From Piliocolobus tephrosceles (taxonomy: Eukaryota > Chordata > Mammalia > Primates > Cercopithecidae): DNA of 64,000 nucleotides. The notes below the pieces were generated by a model that searched no databases, was not told the DNA's origin, and saw nothing but the letters and a program-made list of their open reading frames with translations. A program made the position numbers and the translations under genes. The stretch spans positions 150,357,777-150,421,776 of the forward strand of contig NC_045438.1 of NCBI RefSeq assembly GCF_002776525.5. The letters are read 5' to 3'. This document shows, one piece after another, positions 53,436 to 64,000 of this stretch (positions are counted from its first letter, which is position 1; every line of letters starts with the position of its first letter).

Positions 53436-53767
53436 TCAGTAAAATACTTGCCTATAAGATGAACTGAGAATTTTGGTACCTTAAATATCTTATTATTTCA
53501 TATTTTATTATAAACCAAAACTATAGATTATCTCCTTTTGTTAAATAATTGCATACTATTCTTTCTTAAGCTATGTACAGGCAGTATTTATATATTATTT
53601 GTATTCCACCTATTTTCAAACAAAATTTGTGGGCATTAGAATTTGGCAAATTTAGGCTTCATAGTACTTCTTCATATTTTATATCATTTCATTCTTCAAA
53701 ATGATTCTAAATTTATTTTCTCCCGTGATCGTTATAAGTCTATGATGTACTTGGGATAGGTGGCTAC
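53436..53767. other. Unique AT-rich sequence
   Basis: Nothing recognised. Confidence 0.5.
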
Positions 53768-54071
53768 TTTTTTTTTGAGATGGGGTCTCACTCTGTCACT
53801 CAGGCTAGAGTGCAGTGGCAGAATCTTACAATCTTGGTTCACTGGAATCTCCGCCTCCCAGGCTTAAGCAATCCTCCCACTTCAGCCTCTCGAGTAGCTG
53901 GGTCTGCAGGTGCACATCACCCACATCTGGCTAAATTTTTTTTGTATTTTTGGTGGAGATGGGGTTTCGCCACGTTAACCAGACTGGTCTTGAACTCCTG
54001 CACTCAGATGATCTGCCCGCCTCGGCATTCCAAAGTGCTGCAGTTATAGGTGTGAGCCACTGCACCCGGCC
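53768..54071 (-). mobile_element. AluJ/S, antisense
   Basis: CTTTTTTTTTGAGATGGGG head, CACCCGGCC end. Confidence 0.9.
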
Positions 54072-54586
54072 TTATTTCTACTTTAGAAGACAACAGATTT
54101 GGAGTTTCCCAAAATCATAAAACCTGTAAAAAACAAAATCAAAACATAAACCCAACTCCTGTGCATTTCCCATTATGCCTGAGCTCCATTCATTCTCAGC
54201 ATGGTGATTATTCTTCGAGTGTGTTCATTACAGAGCCACCCACCAGCTAGAGACACACTCTTTGTTCCTATTTAAACCGTCCCCTACAACAAAATCAGTT
54301 TACCACATAAAACAAATGTTTGTCAAAAACAATCCTCTGTGAACCTGTTTAAACAAGCTTTTGGTTTCTTCCTTTTTAAAAAAATACAAGGAGAGGCAAA
54401 TTTCCCCTAATATTAAAAAACACAACTTGGCTTTTTTCCTGAAACCAGACAACTTCTGTGTAAACACTCTCTTTCCTTCTTTGAAACCAGAAGACTCCCA
54501 CATGGAAATTATTTCAATAGTTCCTGACAAAAATGCTCCTAGGCCTCTAAGAAAGTAACACATGCCTGGAGAAAAAGAAGGAAAAA
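54072..54586. other. Unique intergenic sequence
   Basis: Open frames on both strands at 54300-54596 mirror each other and are not interpreted as genes. Confidence 0.5.
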
Positions 54587-54892
54587 GGCCAGGCATGGTG
54601 GCTCACGCCTGTAATCCCAGCACTTTGGGAGGCCGGGACAGGCGGATCACTTGAAGTCAGGAGTTTGAGACCACTCTGGCCAACATGGTGAAAATCTGTC
54701 TCTACTGAAAATACAAAAAACTTAGCTGGGTGTGATGGTCCATACCTGTAGTCCCAGCTGCTTGGAAGGCTGAGGCACAAGAGTTGCCTGAACCCAGGAA
54801 GTGGAGGCTGCAGTGAGCCAAGATCACATCAGTGCACTCCAGCCTGGGCAACAGGGAGAGACCCTGTGTCCAAAACAAAACAAAACAAAAAA
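54587..54892 (+). mobile_element. AluS, sense
   Basis: GGCCAGGCATGGTGG start; tail of AAAAC units; AAGGAAAAA on both sides. Confidence 0.92.
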
Positions 54893-55017
54893 AGGAAAAA
54901 TTAAAAGGCACTAAAATGCCTACTATCCATGGAATAAGTATTCATTTTAAGAAGGAAGGGAACCCAAATCGTTTCACTGTGATTGAAAAGCAATGAAGTT
55001 TAAAAATTGAAAAGACA

Positions 55018-55316
55018 GGTCAGGCGCGGTGGCTCATGCCTATAATCCCAGCACTTTGGGAGGCCAAGGCAGGTAGATCACCTGAGGTCAGGAGTGAGTT
55101 TGAGACCAGCCTGGCCAACATGTTGATACCCTGTCTCTACTAAAAATACAAAAATTAGCCAGGCATGGTGGCAGGCGCCTGTAATCCCAGCTACTGGGGA
55201 GGCTGAGGCAGGAGAATCACTTGAACCAGGGAGGCGGAGGTTGCAGTGAGCCGAGATTGTGCCACTGCACTCCAGCCTGGGAGACAGAACGAGACTCCGT
55301 CTCAAAGAAACAAAAA
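55018..55316 (+). mobile_element. AluS, sense, 16-bp target duplication
   Basis: AAAAATTGAAAAGACA is perfect at 55002-55017 and 55317-55332. It contains a 4-base GTGA insertion in 'caggagtgagtttgag'. Confidence 0.95.
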
Positions 55317-55479
55317 AAAAATTGAAAAGACAAAGGAACTTAACAGCATGATTCAAAAATATTCAGGGAATTTCATTCCATTGGCATTTTTTGAGCTATA
55401 TGATTTATGAGACACCACGTTAAGAGCCAAAGGAAATACAAGTATGAGAAAGTCCATTTCTATCACCAAGTAAATTATT

Positions 55480-55600
55480 TCATGCTGGGAAATACTGCAA
55501 GGTAGATATTTTCATATACCCCATTTTACAAGTGATAAAACTGAGATTCAAAGAGATACAGTTACTTGCTCAAGACTGGAAAAAGTGATATTCACCCAAA
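55480..55600 (-). mobile_element. MIR, antisense
   Basis: 'CCCATTTTACAAGTGATAAA' and 'GATACAGTTACTTGCTCAAG' fit reversed MIR. Confidence 0.65.
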
Positions 55601-55659
55601 TTCTGTGACTTTGAGCAAGTTATTGAACCTCTTTGGGCCTCAGAATTTGACTAATGAGT

Positions 55660-56240
55660 AAAAAAGGGAGGGACGTTCCAGAAACAGGGACCAGCCTGAG
55701 CAAAAAACAGACGGCAAAGTCAGTGCCGTGTAAATAAAAGATATGGGTTATGGGGCAGTGTAATAGGAAATAGTTTTGAAAGGCTATTTTGTGGGGTCAT
55801 ATCTTGGAAGATTTTGATTACCAGGCTGACGACCTGATTTGAAATATGAAAATAGGAACCCACTGAATACTTTTGGCAAGGAGGTGGCATGCAGTGATTG
55901 CGGCATTCTGAAAGGTATCATAATTCCAGTGTCTTTAGACATTCGGTGGATAGGCGCCAGCGTTAAAATGTTTGCCATTCCATGTATCATCTTGTCTCTG
56001 ATGGTTCTGCTCTATTCTGGGCTGAAGGAGTGGCGTAACATGATGAAGAAGGAGGTATTCTGGACCATGTAAAGGACAGCAGATTGCTAAGGTCAACATT
56101 TAATGAGTCAGAAAGTCGAAAAGAGATGAGTTTGGAATGGTAGGGTCTGGAGATGACGGAAGAACTGGAATGAATGTTAAACTCAAAAGTGTCGATTCTC
56201 ATAGGCAATGCGCACCCATGGAAGAGTCTAAGTAAGGTAA
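55660..56240 (-). mobile_element. L2, antisense
   Basis: 'AAACAGGGACCAGCCTGAGC', 'aaggctattttgtggggtc', 'AATAGGAACCCACTGAATAC' and 'GGAGGTGGCATGCAGTGATT' follow reversed L2 order. The right boundary is uncertain. Confidence 0.55.
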
Positions 56241-56436
56241 TGACAAGATAATCGAGTTATAAGTAGAGAAATCATATGTGCTCCTTTTAAACTAGTTTTT
56301 GTTTGTGTCTGCCTATAAGCCACCTCATCATTCACCATTTGTCATTCAAAAAGCAAAGATCGTCCTACCCCTTGTGAGTGCCCTTTGTATTACAGATGCT
56401 AACTTTTAAAAATATCTTTTTATTATAATCTATATT

Positions 56437-57308
56437 GGTTTTCTATTGCCCCATAATAGATTACCATAAATTTATCAACTGACAGTAACATTCATTCATT
56501 CATTATCTCATGGTTCTGTAGGTCCAAAGTCCAGGTACAACATGCTTGAGTTCAGCTAAGCTGAATTCTGGTCTGGAGACTTGACTAAGGAAGAATCCAC
56601 TTCTAAAGCCATGCAGGTTGCTGTCAGAATTCAGTTCCTTGTTGTAGGACTGAGGTCCCTGTCTTGGTGGCTGTTGATTAGGGTTGTTGTCAGCTCCTAG
56701 AGGCTGTTTGCAGGTTCTTATCCTGTGGAGACAGCCATCTTCAGAGTCAGCTGTGGAGAAACTCCCTGGCACCACGTTCCTGTCCTGCTTCAAATGTCTT
56801 CCTTAGGACAAGCCTCATCTCTTATAAGGGCTCGCCCGATTAGGTCAGGCTTACCCAGGTAGTCTCCTTTCTTTCTTTTTTTTTTCTCACTCTGTTGCCC
56901 AGGCTGAAGTGCAGTGGCATGATCTCAGCTCACTGCAACCTCCACCTCCCAGGTTCAAGCGATTCTCCTGTCTCAGCCTTTTGAATAGCTGGGATTACAG
57001 GTGCACACCACAACACCCGGCTAATTTTTGTATTTTTAGTACAGACAGGTTTTCACCAGGTTGGCCAGGCTGGTCTCGAACTCCTGACCTCACGTTCTGC
57101 CCGCCTCAGCCTCTCAAAGTGCTAGGATTACAGGCGTGAGCTACCGCACCTGTCCCAGGGAGTCTCCTTTCTTAGAGTCAGATGTGCAGTGGAACATTGC
57201 CCCATCACAGAAGTGATTATTGCTTCATCTGCAAAGTCTTAGGGATTATGCAGGGCATGTACACCAGGGGATGGGAATCTTAGGGATCACCTTAGAATTC
57301 TGCCTCCC
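56437..57308 (-). mobile_element. MLT1-like solo LTR, split by an Alu
   Basis: 'GTTTTCTATTGCCCCATAAT', 'TCTCATGGTTCTGTAGGTCC', 'AGAATTCAGTTCCTTGTTGT', 'GGACTGAGGTCCCTGTCTTG' before the Alu and 'CATCTGCAAAGTCTTAGGG', 'TAGAATTCTGCCTCCCACA' after it. Related in layout to the LTR at 51953. Confidence 0.7.
56874..57152 (-). mobile_element. AluS, antisense, in LTR; head of the element deleted
   Basis: The usual GAGACGGAGT after poly(T) is missing. The 13-base AGTCTCCTTTCTT stands at 56861 and 57161. Confidence 0.93.
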
Positions 57309-57511
57309 ACAGATTCTAAGTTTCTTGTGGGCTGGAATTATACAGAGGATGCTTTAGAACCCAGGACAGTGCTTTGCCCATAGAGACAATTCAACAAATA
57401 CTACTGAGATAAAGAAGTACATCACTATCATTCTATTTAAAATAGACTCTCCCTCTGCCTCTCAGTTTCCCCTGACCTTCTTTATCTCCTTAGCATGTAC
57501 CACAACCTGAC

Positions 57512-57515
<4 letters not shown>

Positions 57516-57564
<49 letters not shown>
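57516..57564. repeat. (TG)n microsatellite
   Basis: About 24 uninterrupted TG units. Confidence 0.97.
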
Positions 57565-57566
<2 letters not shown>

Positions 57567-57618
57567 ATATTTATTGTCCATTGCCTGTCCTCCCACCACT
57601 CGAATGAAAGCCTCCTTA

Positions 57619-57913
57619 GGCCAGGAGTGGTAGCTCATGCCTGTAACCCCAGCACTTTGGGAAGCAGAGGTGGACAGATCACCTGAGATCGGGAGTTCAA
57701 GACCAGCCTGGCCAACATGGTGAAACACAGTCTCTACTAAAAATACAAAAATTTGCTGGATGTGCTGGTGCATGCCTGTAATCCCAGCTACTCAGGAGAC
57801 TGAGGCACAAGAATCGCTTGAACCTGGGAGGCAGAGGTTGCAGTGAGCCGAGATTGCGCCATTGCACTCTAGCCTGGGCAAGAGTGAGACTCCATCACAA
57901 AAAAAAAAAAAAA
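57619..57913 (+). mobile_element. AluS, sense
   Basis: GGCCAGGAGTGGTAGC start, poly(A) to 57912. AAGCCTCCTTA and AAGGCCCCCTTA are the flanks. Confidence 0.93.
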
Positions 57914-57964
57914 GAAGGCCCCCTTAAGGTATGACTTTTTTCTGGCCTATTCACTCACCACTTT

Positions 57965-58035
57965 GTCCCCAGTGTTTAAAGCACTACTTGGCACATTTTA
58001 GATACCCAATAATAAATATTTAGTAAATGAATGGA
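57965..58035 (+). mobile_element. L2 3' terminus, sense
   Basis: 'CACTACTTGGCACATTTTAG', 'CAATAATAAATATTTAG' and 'TAAATGAATGGATGG' fit the L2 3' end. Confidence 0.65.
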
Positions 58036-58261
58036 TGGCTGAATGTTCTCAACTTGTCCAGGCATTAAAGAAGATGATGCCCCAGGGCTACAGAGTTATG
58101 TGCGGAAATATTCCAAATTTAAATTCAAGGATACATTTGAATTGCATTTCAATTGAATGAATGCATTTGTAATACACAAACATTCACTGATACATTATGT
58201 GTCCAGCATGGTGCTAAGTATTTTATCTCATGCAATCAGGTGAACAGCTGGAGAAAAAGTT

Positions 58262-58845
58262 GAGACTAAAATCATGTCCCTCTTCTACTCAAGGCCTCCA
58301 ATGGCTCCCTTCTCCCTCTGGAAAATAGTGAAGGTCATCATAATGGCCTCTACATCCCTGTGCCTCATCTCCCACTTCTCTCTTCCTCTACTCTCCAGCT
58401 TCCCTGGCCCTCTGTGGTTATCACGCCAGCCTTGCTCCCAGCTCAGGGCCTTTGCCCTTTCAGTGCCTTCTACCCAGCCTGCTCATTACCCCAGATGCTG
58501 GCATGAATTGCTCCATCATCTCTTTCCATTGGTTCCTCACTTTGCACCTTCTAAGTGAAACCTTCCATGACCGTTGTGTTAAAATCACAGCCATTGCTCA
58601 TCCTCCCTCACCCAGAACTCCCTGTTCCCTTTCCTGTTTCTGTTTTCTCCATAACACTCCGCACCATATATCACTTATATCTCATTTATATATTTTCTTC
58701 ATTGTGTGTCTTCTCCCACTAGAATGAAAGAAGACTGGGGATTTTTCTGTTTTGTTCACTGCTGGAACACAAAAATCTAGATATTCCAGCACCCAGAACA
58801 GTGCCTGGCACAAAGTAGGCCCTCAGTAAATATTTATTGTGTCTT
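58262..58845 (+). mobile_element. L2 3' fragment, sense, well preserved
   Basis: A colinear ~580-bp match: 'AAGGCCTCCAATGGCTCCC', 'CTCAGGGCCTTTGCCCTTTC', 'CCACTAGAATGAAAGAAG', 'TTGTTCACTGCTGGAAC', 'GAACAGTGCCTGGCACAAAG', 'CTCAGTAAATATTTATTG'. It covers degenerate ORF2 C-terminal sequence and the 3' end. Open frames of 91-94 codons here are L2-derived. Confidence 0.88.
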
Positions 58846-59500
58846 ACAGAGCTAACAAGAATACAACAATAACTCAAATAAATTTGGGCTCAATATTTTC
58901 CCCATGAATTTCAAGCCAAATTTCCAGGCTCTCTGTCCCTCACCGCAGCTGAAAATATGACCCCATTTCCCACCCTTTAAACAGTGTACAAAACCCCAGG
59001 AGAAGAGGTTTTTGGTGTATTCTAAGAAACCTGGTGTTCTTATTCTTTTGTATAGGAAAGTTCCCAGTAACTTCTAGTAACATCTGAGCCTTGAATTGCC
59101 TTTGTAGAAGGCAGAAAGAAGTAGGTTAAAGTAACTGAGCTTTTTATCTGAGCTAATGAAAGCACTTTGAGTCAATGTTAGCCATGGGTTGGCCCTCCTT
59201 AAAAGAACGGTTGAGCAAAAATACAAATAAGGTGTCTTGGGAATTCAAAGGGACTGTCAAAAAAAAAAAAAAAAAAAGGCTACCAGGGGAACGTGGAATG
59301 TAGAAAACTGTAGTTATTACAAGGCCTGGGAGATCCTTCAGAAGGTTTAGGTTTGGATGCGGAGCTGTGTTCCAATGGCAATGTTGGAAATTTGTGATTG
59401 GCTGCCATCCTTCACCGGCCTCATTTTATTTGCCTTGCAATAATGCAATCTCGCATTTCACACAAGTTTTTAAACCTCTCTCACAATATGGCTTTATTCT
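58846..59500. other. Unique intergenic sequence
   Basis: No gene recognised. An isolated 19-base poly(A) lies at 59260-59278. Confidence 0.5.
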
Positions 59501-59806
59501 TTCTTTCTTTCTTTCTTTCTTTCTTTTTTTTTTTTTTTCCAGACAGGATCTCACTCTGTCTCCCAGGCTGGATCTTGGCTCACTGCAAACTCTGCCTCCT
59601 GGGTTGAAGCGATTCTCCTGCCTCAATCTCCCGAGTAGCTGGGATTACAGGCACATGCCACCATGCCTGGCTAATTTTTGCATTTTTAGTAGAGACGGGG
59701 TTTCACCATGTTGGCCAGGCTGATCTCCAACTCCCGGCCTCAAGTGATCCACCCACCTCGGCCTCCCAGAGTGCTGGGATTACAGGCATGAGCCGTGCGC
59801 CAGGCC
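59501..59806 (-). mobile_element. AluS, antisense, (TTTC)n head, internally deleted
   Basis: A TTTC run then poly(T). About 20 bases ('gtgcagtggcgcgatc' region) are missing after CAGGCTG. CAATATGGCTTTATTCT and CAGTATGCCTTAATTCT flank it. Confidence 0.92.
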
Positions 59807-60180
59807 ACAGTATGCCTTAATTCTAATAAGCTAACAACACAGCAAATTCTAATGGATTCGAAACAGTAGCTGAACAATGCCTCTAATTTTTTATTTTCAA
59901 CAAAGTAAAAAAATCCCATAACAGTTCCTCAGTTCTACTAAGTCTCTCTCTGCAATAGACTTGAACAACAGAAGCTCAGCACACACTCACAAGCCTTGTC
60001 TACTCGCAGGAACACTAGCATATACTGGTGTTTTCTCCAGCATGGGAGCTGATTATAATCCTGAAAAACACAATCCTGAAAGCCACCATCCCATATGTTG
60101 AAATCCTGTAAGATCAAAGTTCTGAAAAGATAATTCTGGAAAAAATCATTTTAAAATTATTTTTTAAAGTTTTATTTACT

Positions 60181-60476
60181 GGCTGGTGCCGTGGCACATG
60201 CCTGTAATCCCAGCATTTTGGGAGGCAGAGGCAGGCAGATCACTTGAAACCAGGAGTTTGAGATCAGTCTGGCCAACATGGTGAAACCCCGTCTCTACTA
60301 AAAATGCAAAATTTAGCCAAGTGTGCTGGCGTGTGCCTGTGATCCCACCTACTTGGGAGGTTGAGGTACGAGAATGGCTTGAGCCTGGGAAGCAGAGGTT
60401 GCAGTGAGTTGAGATCACGCCGCTGCACTCCAGCCTGGGCGACAGAGTGAATCTCCATCTCAAAAAAAGAAAAAAA
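60181..60476 (+). mobile_element. AluS, sense, inside the MULE relic
   Basis: GGCTGGTGCCGTGGC start, A-rich tail AAAAAAAGAAAAAAAG. Diverged. Confidence 0.9.
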
Positions 60477-60477
60477 G

Positions 60478-60766
60478 TGAACGGTTTAGCACCATCCCCT
60501 TGGTGGCAAGTGAGTTCTTATTCAGTTCATGTGAGAAGATTTGGACCTTCCCCACCCTTGCTCCCTCTTTCACCGTGTGATACACCAGCTTCCCTTTTGC
60601 CGTCTGCCATGATTGTAAACTCCCTGTGGCCCTCAATGGAAGCATATACTGTTACAATTCTTCCTGTACTGCCTGCAGAACTATGAGCCAATTAAACCTC
60701 TTTTCTTTATAAGTTACCCAGCCTCAGATATTCATTTACAGCAACACAAAATGGTCTAACACAATG
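60478..60766 (+). mobile_element. MaLR LTR 3' portion (MST/MLT1-like), sense
   Basis: 'TTCCCTTTTGCCGTCTGCCA', 'TGATTGTAAACTCCCTGTGG', 'CCTGCAGAACTATGAGCC', 'AATTAAACCTCTTTTCTTTA' and 'TGGTCTAACACA' match the LTR end in order. Confidence 0.75.
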
Positions 60767-60849
60767 TTCACATTCATTTTCTGCTTGGTGCTGCTCTTTT
60801 TAAAAATTCTTCTCATTCCATATACACTGATATGAGCATTCTCTATTAC

Positions 60850-61371
60850 ATTTTGACACTTCTGTGCCATGCTTCTTTGTTGTTGTGAGTACACAGAGAT
60901 CCATTTTGCAAGCACTCATATACAGACCACAGATTTGGTGGAAACAATCCTGTTGATCAAATAGCAACGCCATCTTATCCTAAGTGTTGCGTGAGAGTCT
61001 TCTTACCCTACCATGTACATAATTATTTTCAAACTAGTCCATAACTTCACTGGCTTTTCAGGCAAATGTGGCTCTAATTAATTAGAAGCTTCTGGAATGT
61101 CATCACCTGGAAGGAATGCCAATGCAGGCAAATTACGAATCTTTAAACTGAAGTTTTCATCATTGCCGTATCATGTGGCCAGTCCACTCATCTGAACTTC
61201 CCACCAAATGCATTGGGCTGAATGGAAAATAAAAATTATATTGGTAACACATTGAAATTCATTTTTAGAAGACTTGATTGCCCCTAATTCCAAATCTGAC
61301 ATTATGGTTTGGGGATTCAATTGAAATCCATTTTCTTCTGCATAAAGACAACAATAAGGCAGTAGTTCCAC
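60850..61371 (-). pseudogene. MULE transposase remnant
   Basis: Translating the minus strand gives, in order, NPQTIMSDLELGAIKSSKNE, then FIFHSAQCIWWEVQMSGL (both in one open frame, 61171-61371), then RNLPALAFLPGDDIPEAS, then LFPPNLWSVYECLQNG and HNNKEAWHRS further down. This is the expected order of Mutator-like transposases: the acidic D-x-E-xA motif, F-H-xx-Q, the ALAFxP motif, LFPxxxWNVYE and NNxxEGWH. Several stops and frame changes lie between the blocks, so it cannot encode an active protein. Identification is by motif recognition only. Confidence 0.75.
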
Positions 61372-61785
61372 CTAACATGATGCAACTCTCCTGTGACTGT
61401 GATTTTCAGGATTTTATATGTTAGGGATCTTAGGCGTTAGTGATTTTGATCTTTTTGAGATTTCAACTTTTGAGATTATGGCATTCAGGATTGTGTTTTT
61501 GGGGATTATTACCTAAATCCCTCCAGAACTAAGTCAATCAGAGCCTGCTCTGGCGAGGCTGGCTCATGGCATTTTCTGACCTAAAGGTGAACCAGGATTT
61601 TGTCCTTTGGTAACTAGTTGATGCTCTAAAAGGTGAAGTTACTTAGACAGGTCAGGATCTAGACAAACAAAAATATATGAGTGTTTTTGTGTTCTGGGTG
61701 AGAGAGAGAAAAAAGGAATGAAAAGGAGATGGTGTGTTGTTTGTAACTGCATTTTATATAAATGTAAGGATCTGCTTATCTGATG

Positions 61786-62162
61786 GATTGATATGGTTTG
61801 ACTGTGTCCCCACCCAAATCTCATCTTGAACTGTAGCTCCCATAATCTCCACGTGTCATGGGAGGGACTCAGTAGGAGGTAATTGAATCATGAGTGCGAT
61901 TTTCCCCCATGCTGTCCTCTTGATAGTAAGTACCCATGAGATCTGATGGTTTCATAGGGGGCCTCCCCCTTCCCCTGGTACTCATTTTTCTTCTTCCTGC
62001 TGCCATGTGAAGAAGGGCATGTGTGCTTCCCCTCTCGCCATGATTATAAGTTTCCTGAGGCCTCCCCAGCCATGCTGCTGTGAGTCAATTAAACCACTTT
62101 CCTTTATAAATTAGCCAGTCTCAGGTATGTCTTTATTAGCAGCATGAGAAAGGACTAACATA
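61786..62162 (+). mobile_element. MaLR solo LTR (MSTA/MSTB-like), sense
   Basis: 'TGATATGGTTTGACTGTGTC', 'CCCACCCAAATCTCATCTTG', 'CATGGGAGGGACTCAGTAGG', 'AGATCTGATGGTTTCATA', 'tgagtcaattaaaccactttcc', 'AGGACTAACATAC'. Full length, no internal part. Confidence 0.88.
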
Positions 62163-62696
62163 CAAGCATAGAAAAAGCAAAACTATAAAGACAGAGAACA
62201 TATCAGAAGTTGCCTGGGGTTGGGGAGGATAGACATTGACCAAAGATAGACACTGACCACAGATAGACACAAGGGAAATCTGATGCAAGTGTTCTAAAAC
62301 TAGATTGTGTGGAAGGTTGCACAACAGTATGAATTTACTAATAGTCATCAACCGTTACATTTGAAGGGGATGGATTTTTAATAATTCCACTTGCATTAGC
62401 ATCAGAAAGAATAAAATAGGAATAAATTTAACCAAGGAAGTATAAGACTTGTACCTGAAAACTACAAAACATTACTGAATGAAATGAAAGAACACCTAAA
62501 TAAATGGAAAGACATCTATGTTCACGGATTAGAAGGCTTGATATTGTTAAGATGTCAATATTCAAATCTGAGACTCCATGCAGTCCCCATCAAAATGCCA
62601 ATGATCTTTTTGTGGACATTGAAAAACCAAAACCCAGTGCTCGAATTCATATGGAAGGGTAAGGGGCCCCAAAGAGCCAAAACAATGTTGAAAAAG

Positions 62697-62975
62697 GGTT
62701 GGGCACGGTGGCTCACGCTGTAATCCCAGCATTTTGGGAGGCCGAGGTGGGTGGATCACGAGGTCAGAAGATGGAGACCATCCTGGCTAACATGGTGAAA
62801 CACCGTCTCTACTAAAAATACAAAATCTTAGCTGGGTGTGGTGGCAGGCGCCTGTAGTCCCAGCTACTCAGGAGGCTGAGGCAGGAGAATGGTGTGAACC
62901 CAGGAGGCGGAGCTTGCAGTGAGCCAAGATAACGCCACTGCACTCCAGCCTGGGCGACAGAGCAAGACTCCGTCT

Positions 62976-63006
<31 letters not shown>
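62697..63006 (+). mobile_element. AluY, sense, in L1
   Basis: GGTTGGGCACGGTGG start; ~28-base poly(A) at 62979-63006. Confidence 0.94.
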
Positions 63007-63008
<2 letters not shown>

Positions 63009-63403
63009 ACGCAGTTGGAGGACACATACTTGTTGATTTCAAAAGTCACTACAAAGCTACAGTATTCAGAACAATGTGGTATTGGTAAAATAAAAGGCAT
63101 ATACACCAGTGGAATAAATTTGAGACTCCAGAAACAATTCCATAAATTGATGGCCAATTAATTTTTCACAAAGATGCCAGGACCATTCAATGGGGGAAAG
63201 AACAGTCTCCTCAACAAATAGTACTGAGATAACTGGATATCCATATGCCAAGTAATGGAGTTAGATTCCTACTTCACACCATATGCAAAAATTAACTCAA
63301 ATAGATGAACGACCTAAATATAAGAGCTAAAAATATAAAATTTTTAGAATAAGACATAAGAGTAAATCTTCATAATCTCAGGTTTATGCAATAGATCAGC
63401 AAA

Positions 63404-63708
63404 GTTTTTTTTTTTTTTTTTTTTTGAGACAAGGTCTCTCTTTGTTGCCCAGGCTGGAGCGTAGTGGCATGATCACAGCTCTCTGCAGCCTCTACCTCTC
63501 AGGCTCAGGTGATCCTCCTGCTTCAGCCTCCTGAGTAGCTGGAACCACAGGTGCATGCCCCCTCACCAGCTAATTTTTTTGTATTTTTCGTAGAGCCAAG
63601 GTTTTGCCATTCTGCCCAGGCTAGTCTTGAACTCCTGGGCTTAAACAATCTGCCCTCCTCAGCCCCGCAAAGTGCTGGGATTATAGGCGTGAGCCACTGC
63701 ACTGGGCC
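63404..63708 (-). mobile_element. AluJ, antisense, in L1
   Basis: A ~21-base poly(T) head and GCACTGGGCC end. CAGCAA flanks both sides. Confidence 0.9.
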
Positions 63709-64000
63709 AGCAATGGATTTTTAGATATGGCGACATCTCTAGGAAAAACTAGATAAATTAGATTTCACCAAAATTTAAAACTTTAAAGGACATTATTGGA
63801 AATGTGAAAGGAAAACATAGAAGAAATTATTTGCTAATCATACGTCTGGTGTCTAGGATCCAGACTATATAAAGAATTCTTACAACTCAACAACTAAAAA
63901 CCACCCAATTAGAAAATTGGGCAAAGAACTTGACTAGACATCTTCCCAAAGATAAATAAGTGACTAACAAGCACGTGAAAAGCTGCTTAACAAAACTAGC

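Larger units (their letters stand above)
60044..61521 (-). mobile_element. Mutator-like (MULE, Ricksha-type) DNA transposon relic
   Basis: Long terminal inverted repeats are readable: the left end contains ATAATCCTGAAAAACACAAT, CCTGAAAGCCA and GTTGAAATC; the reverse complement of the right end (61400-61521) contains ATAATCCCCAAAAACACAAT, CCTGAATGCCA and GTTGAAATC. Degenerate flanks TCCAGCAT and TCCAGAAC could be the 8-9-bp MULE target duplication. The interior carries transposase homology on the minus strand. Later insertions of an Alu and a MaLR LTR separate the left repeat from the coding part. The name Ricksha is from memory. Confidence 0.75.
62370..64000 (+). mobile_element. L1 ORF2 region, sense, continuing past the window
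   Basis: Colinear with the L1 ORF2 3' half: 'acctgaaaactacaaaacatt', 'CATCTATGTTCACGGATTAG', 'GTCCCCATCAAAATGCCAAT', 'CAATGTGGTATTGGTAAAAT', 'CATATGCAAAAATTAACTC', 'ACTATATAAAGAATTCTTAC', 'AAAATTGGGCAAAGAACTTG'. Stops are frequent. Two Alus interrupt it. Confidence 0.9.

Noticed and set aside
1..64000. tRNA or other Pol III genes suggested by A/B-box-like motifs
   Set aside because: The motifs sit in Alu left arms and MIRs, which inherit Pol III promoters; no cloverleaf outside them was found.
1..64000. CRISPR arrays, prokaryotic operons, phage or defence systems
   Set aside because: The window is primate nuclear DNA with spliced genes and SINE/LINE content. The only regular arrays are microsatellites and Alu series.

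Overview
This is nuclear DNA of an Old World monkey, with orthology to human chromosome 6p22.3. The primate assignment rests on about sixty Alu elements. The monkey assignment rests on three young AluY copies (17048, 20144, 38114) that share substitutions I associate with the cercopithecid-specific AluYR group, and on TPMT and NHLRC1 coding sequences that are close to human but not identical. The exact species cannot be told. A block of ten Ns inside a TG microsatellite (31975-31984) marks a small assembly gap.

Layout. Positions 1-5140 hold the 3' part of TPMT (thiopurine S-methyltransferase): the last three coding exons, two complete introns and a 3' UTR, all on the + strand. About 8 kb of repeat-rich DNA follows. 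NHLRC1 (malin, the RING/NHL E3 ligase mutated in Lafora disease) is an intact single-exon gene at 12423-13610 with a GC-rich, TATA-less promoter region. The remaining 50 kb shows no recognisable gene. As I recall, human NHLRC1 and KIF13A are also separated by a long gene-poor interval. Both genes lie on the minus strand in human, so this window is inverted relative to the human reference.

The intergenic part is a layered record of transposition. It contains a mammalian-wide layer (MIR, L2, MER5), a long antisense old L1 (25790-30640) and shorter L1 pieces, MaLR-type LTRs, a nested ERV1 LTR plus inverted LTR12, DNA transposons (MADE1, a MER2/Tigger element, and a Mutator-like element with transposase remnants at 60044-61521), and many Alus. 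Target-site duplications can be read around many Alus and used to order insertions.

TPMT (drug and thiol methylation) and NHLRC1 (glycogen quality control) are neighbours with no known functional link. Nothing suggests an operon-like or defence system. The most interesting items are the Mutator-like transposase relic, interlocking hairpins in the TPMT 3' UTR, a miR-548-like MADE1 hairpin upstream of NHLRC1, a poly(A)-tail-only insertion with perfect target-site duplication (36201-36273), a one-and-a-half-unit AluYR insertion, and an unidentified Ser-rich reading frame at 19830-20108. All family assignments come from reading the sequence and from memory; no database search was run.
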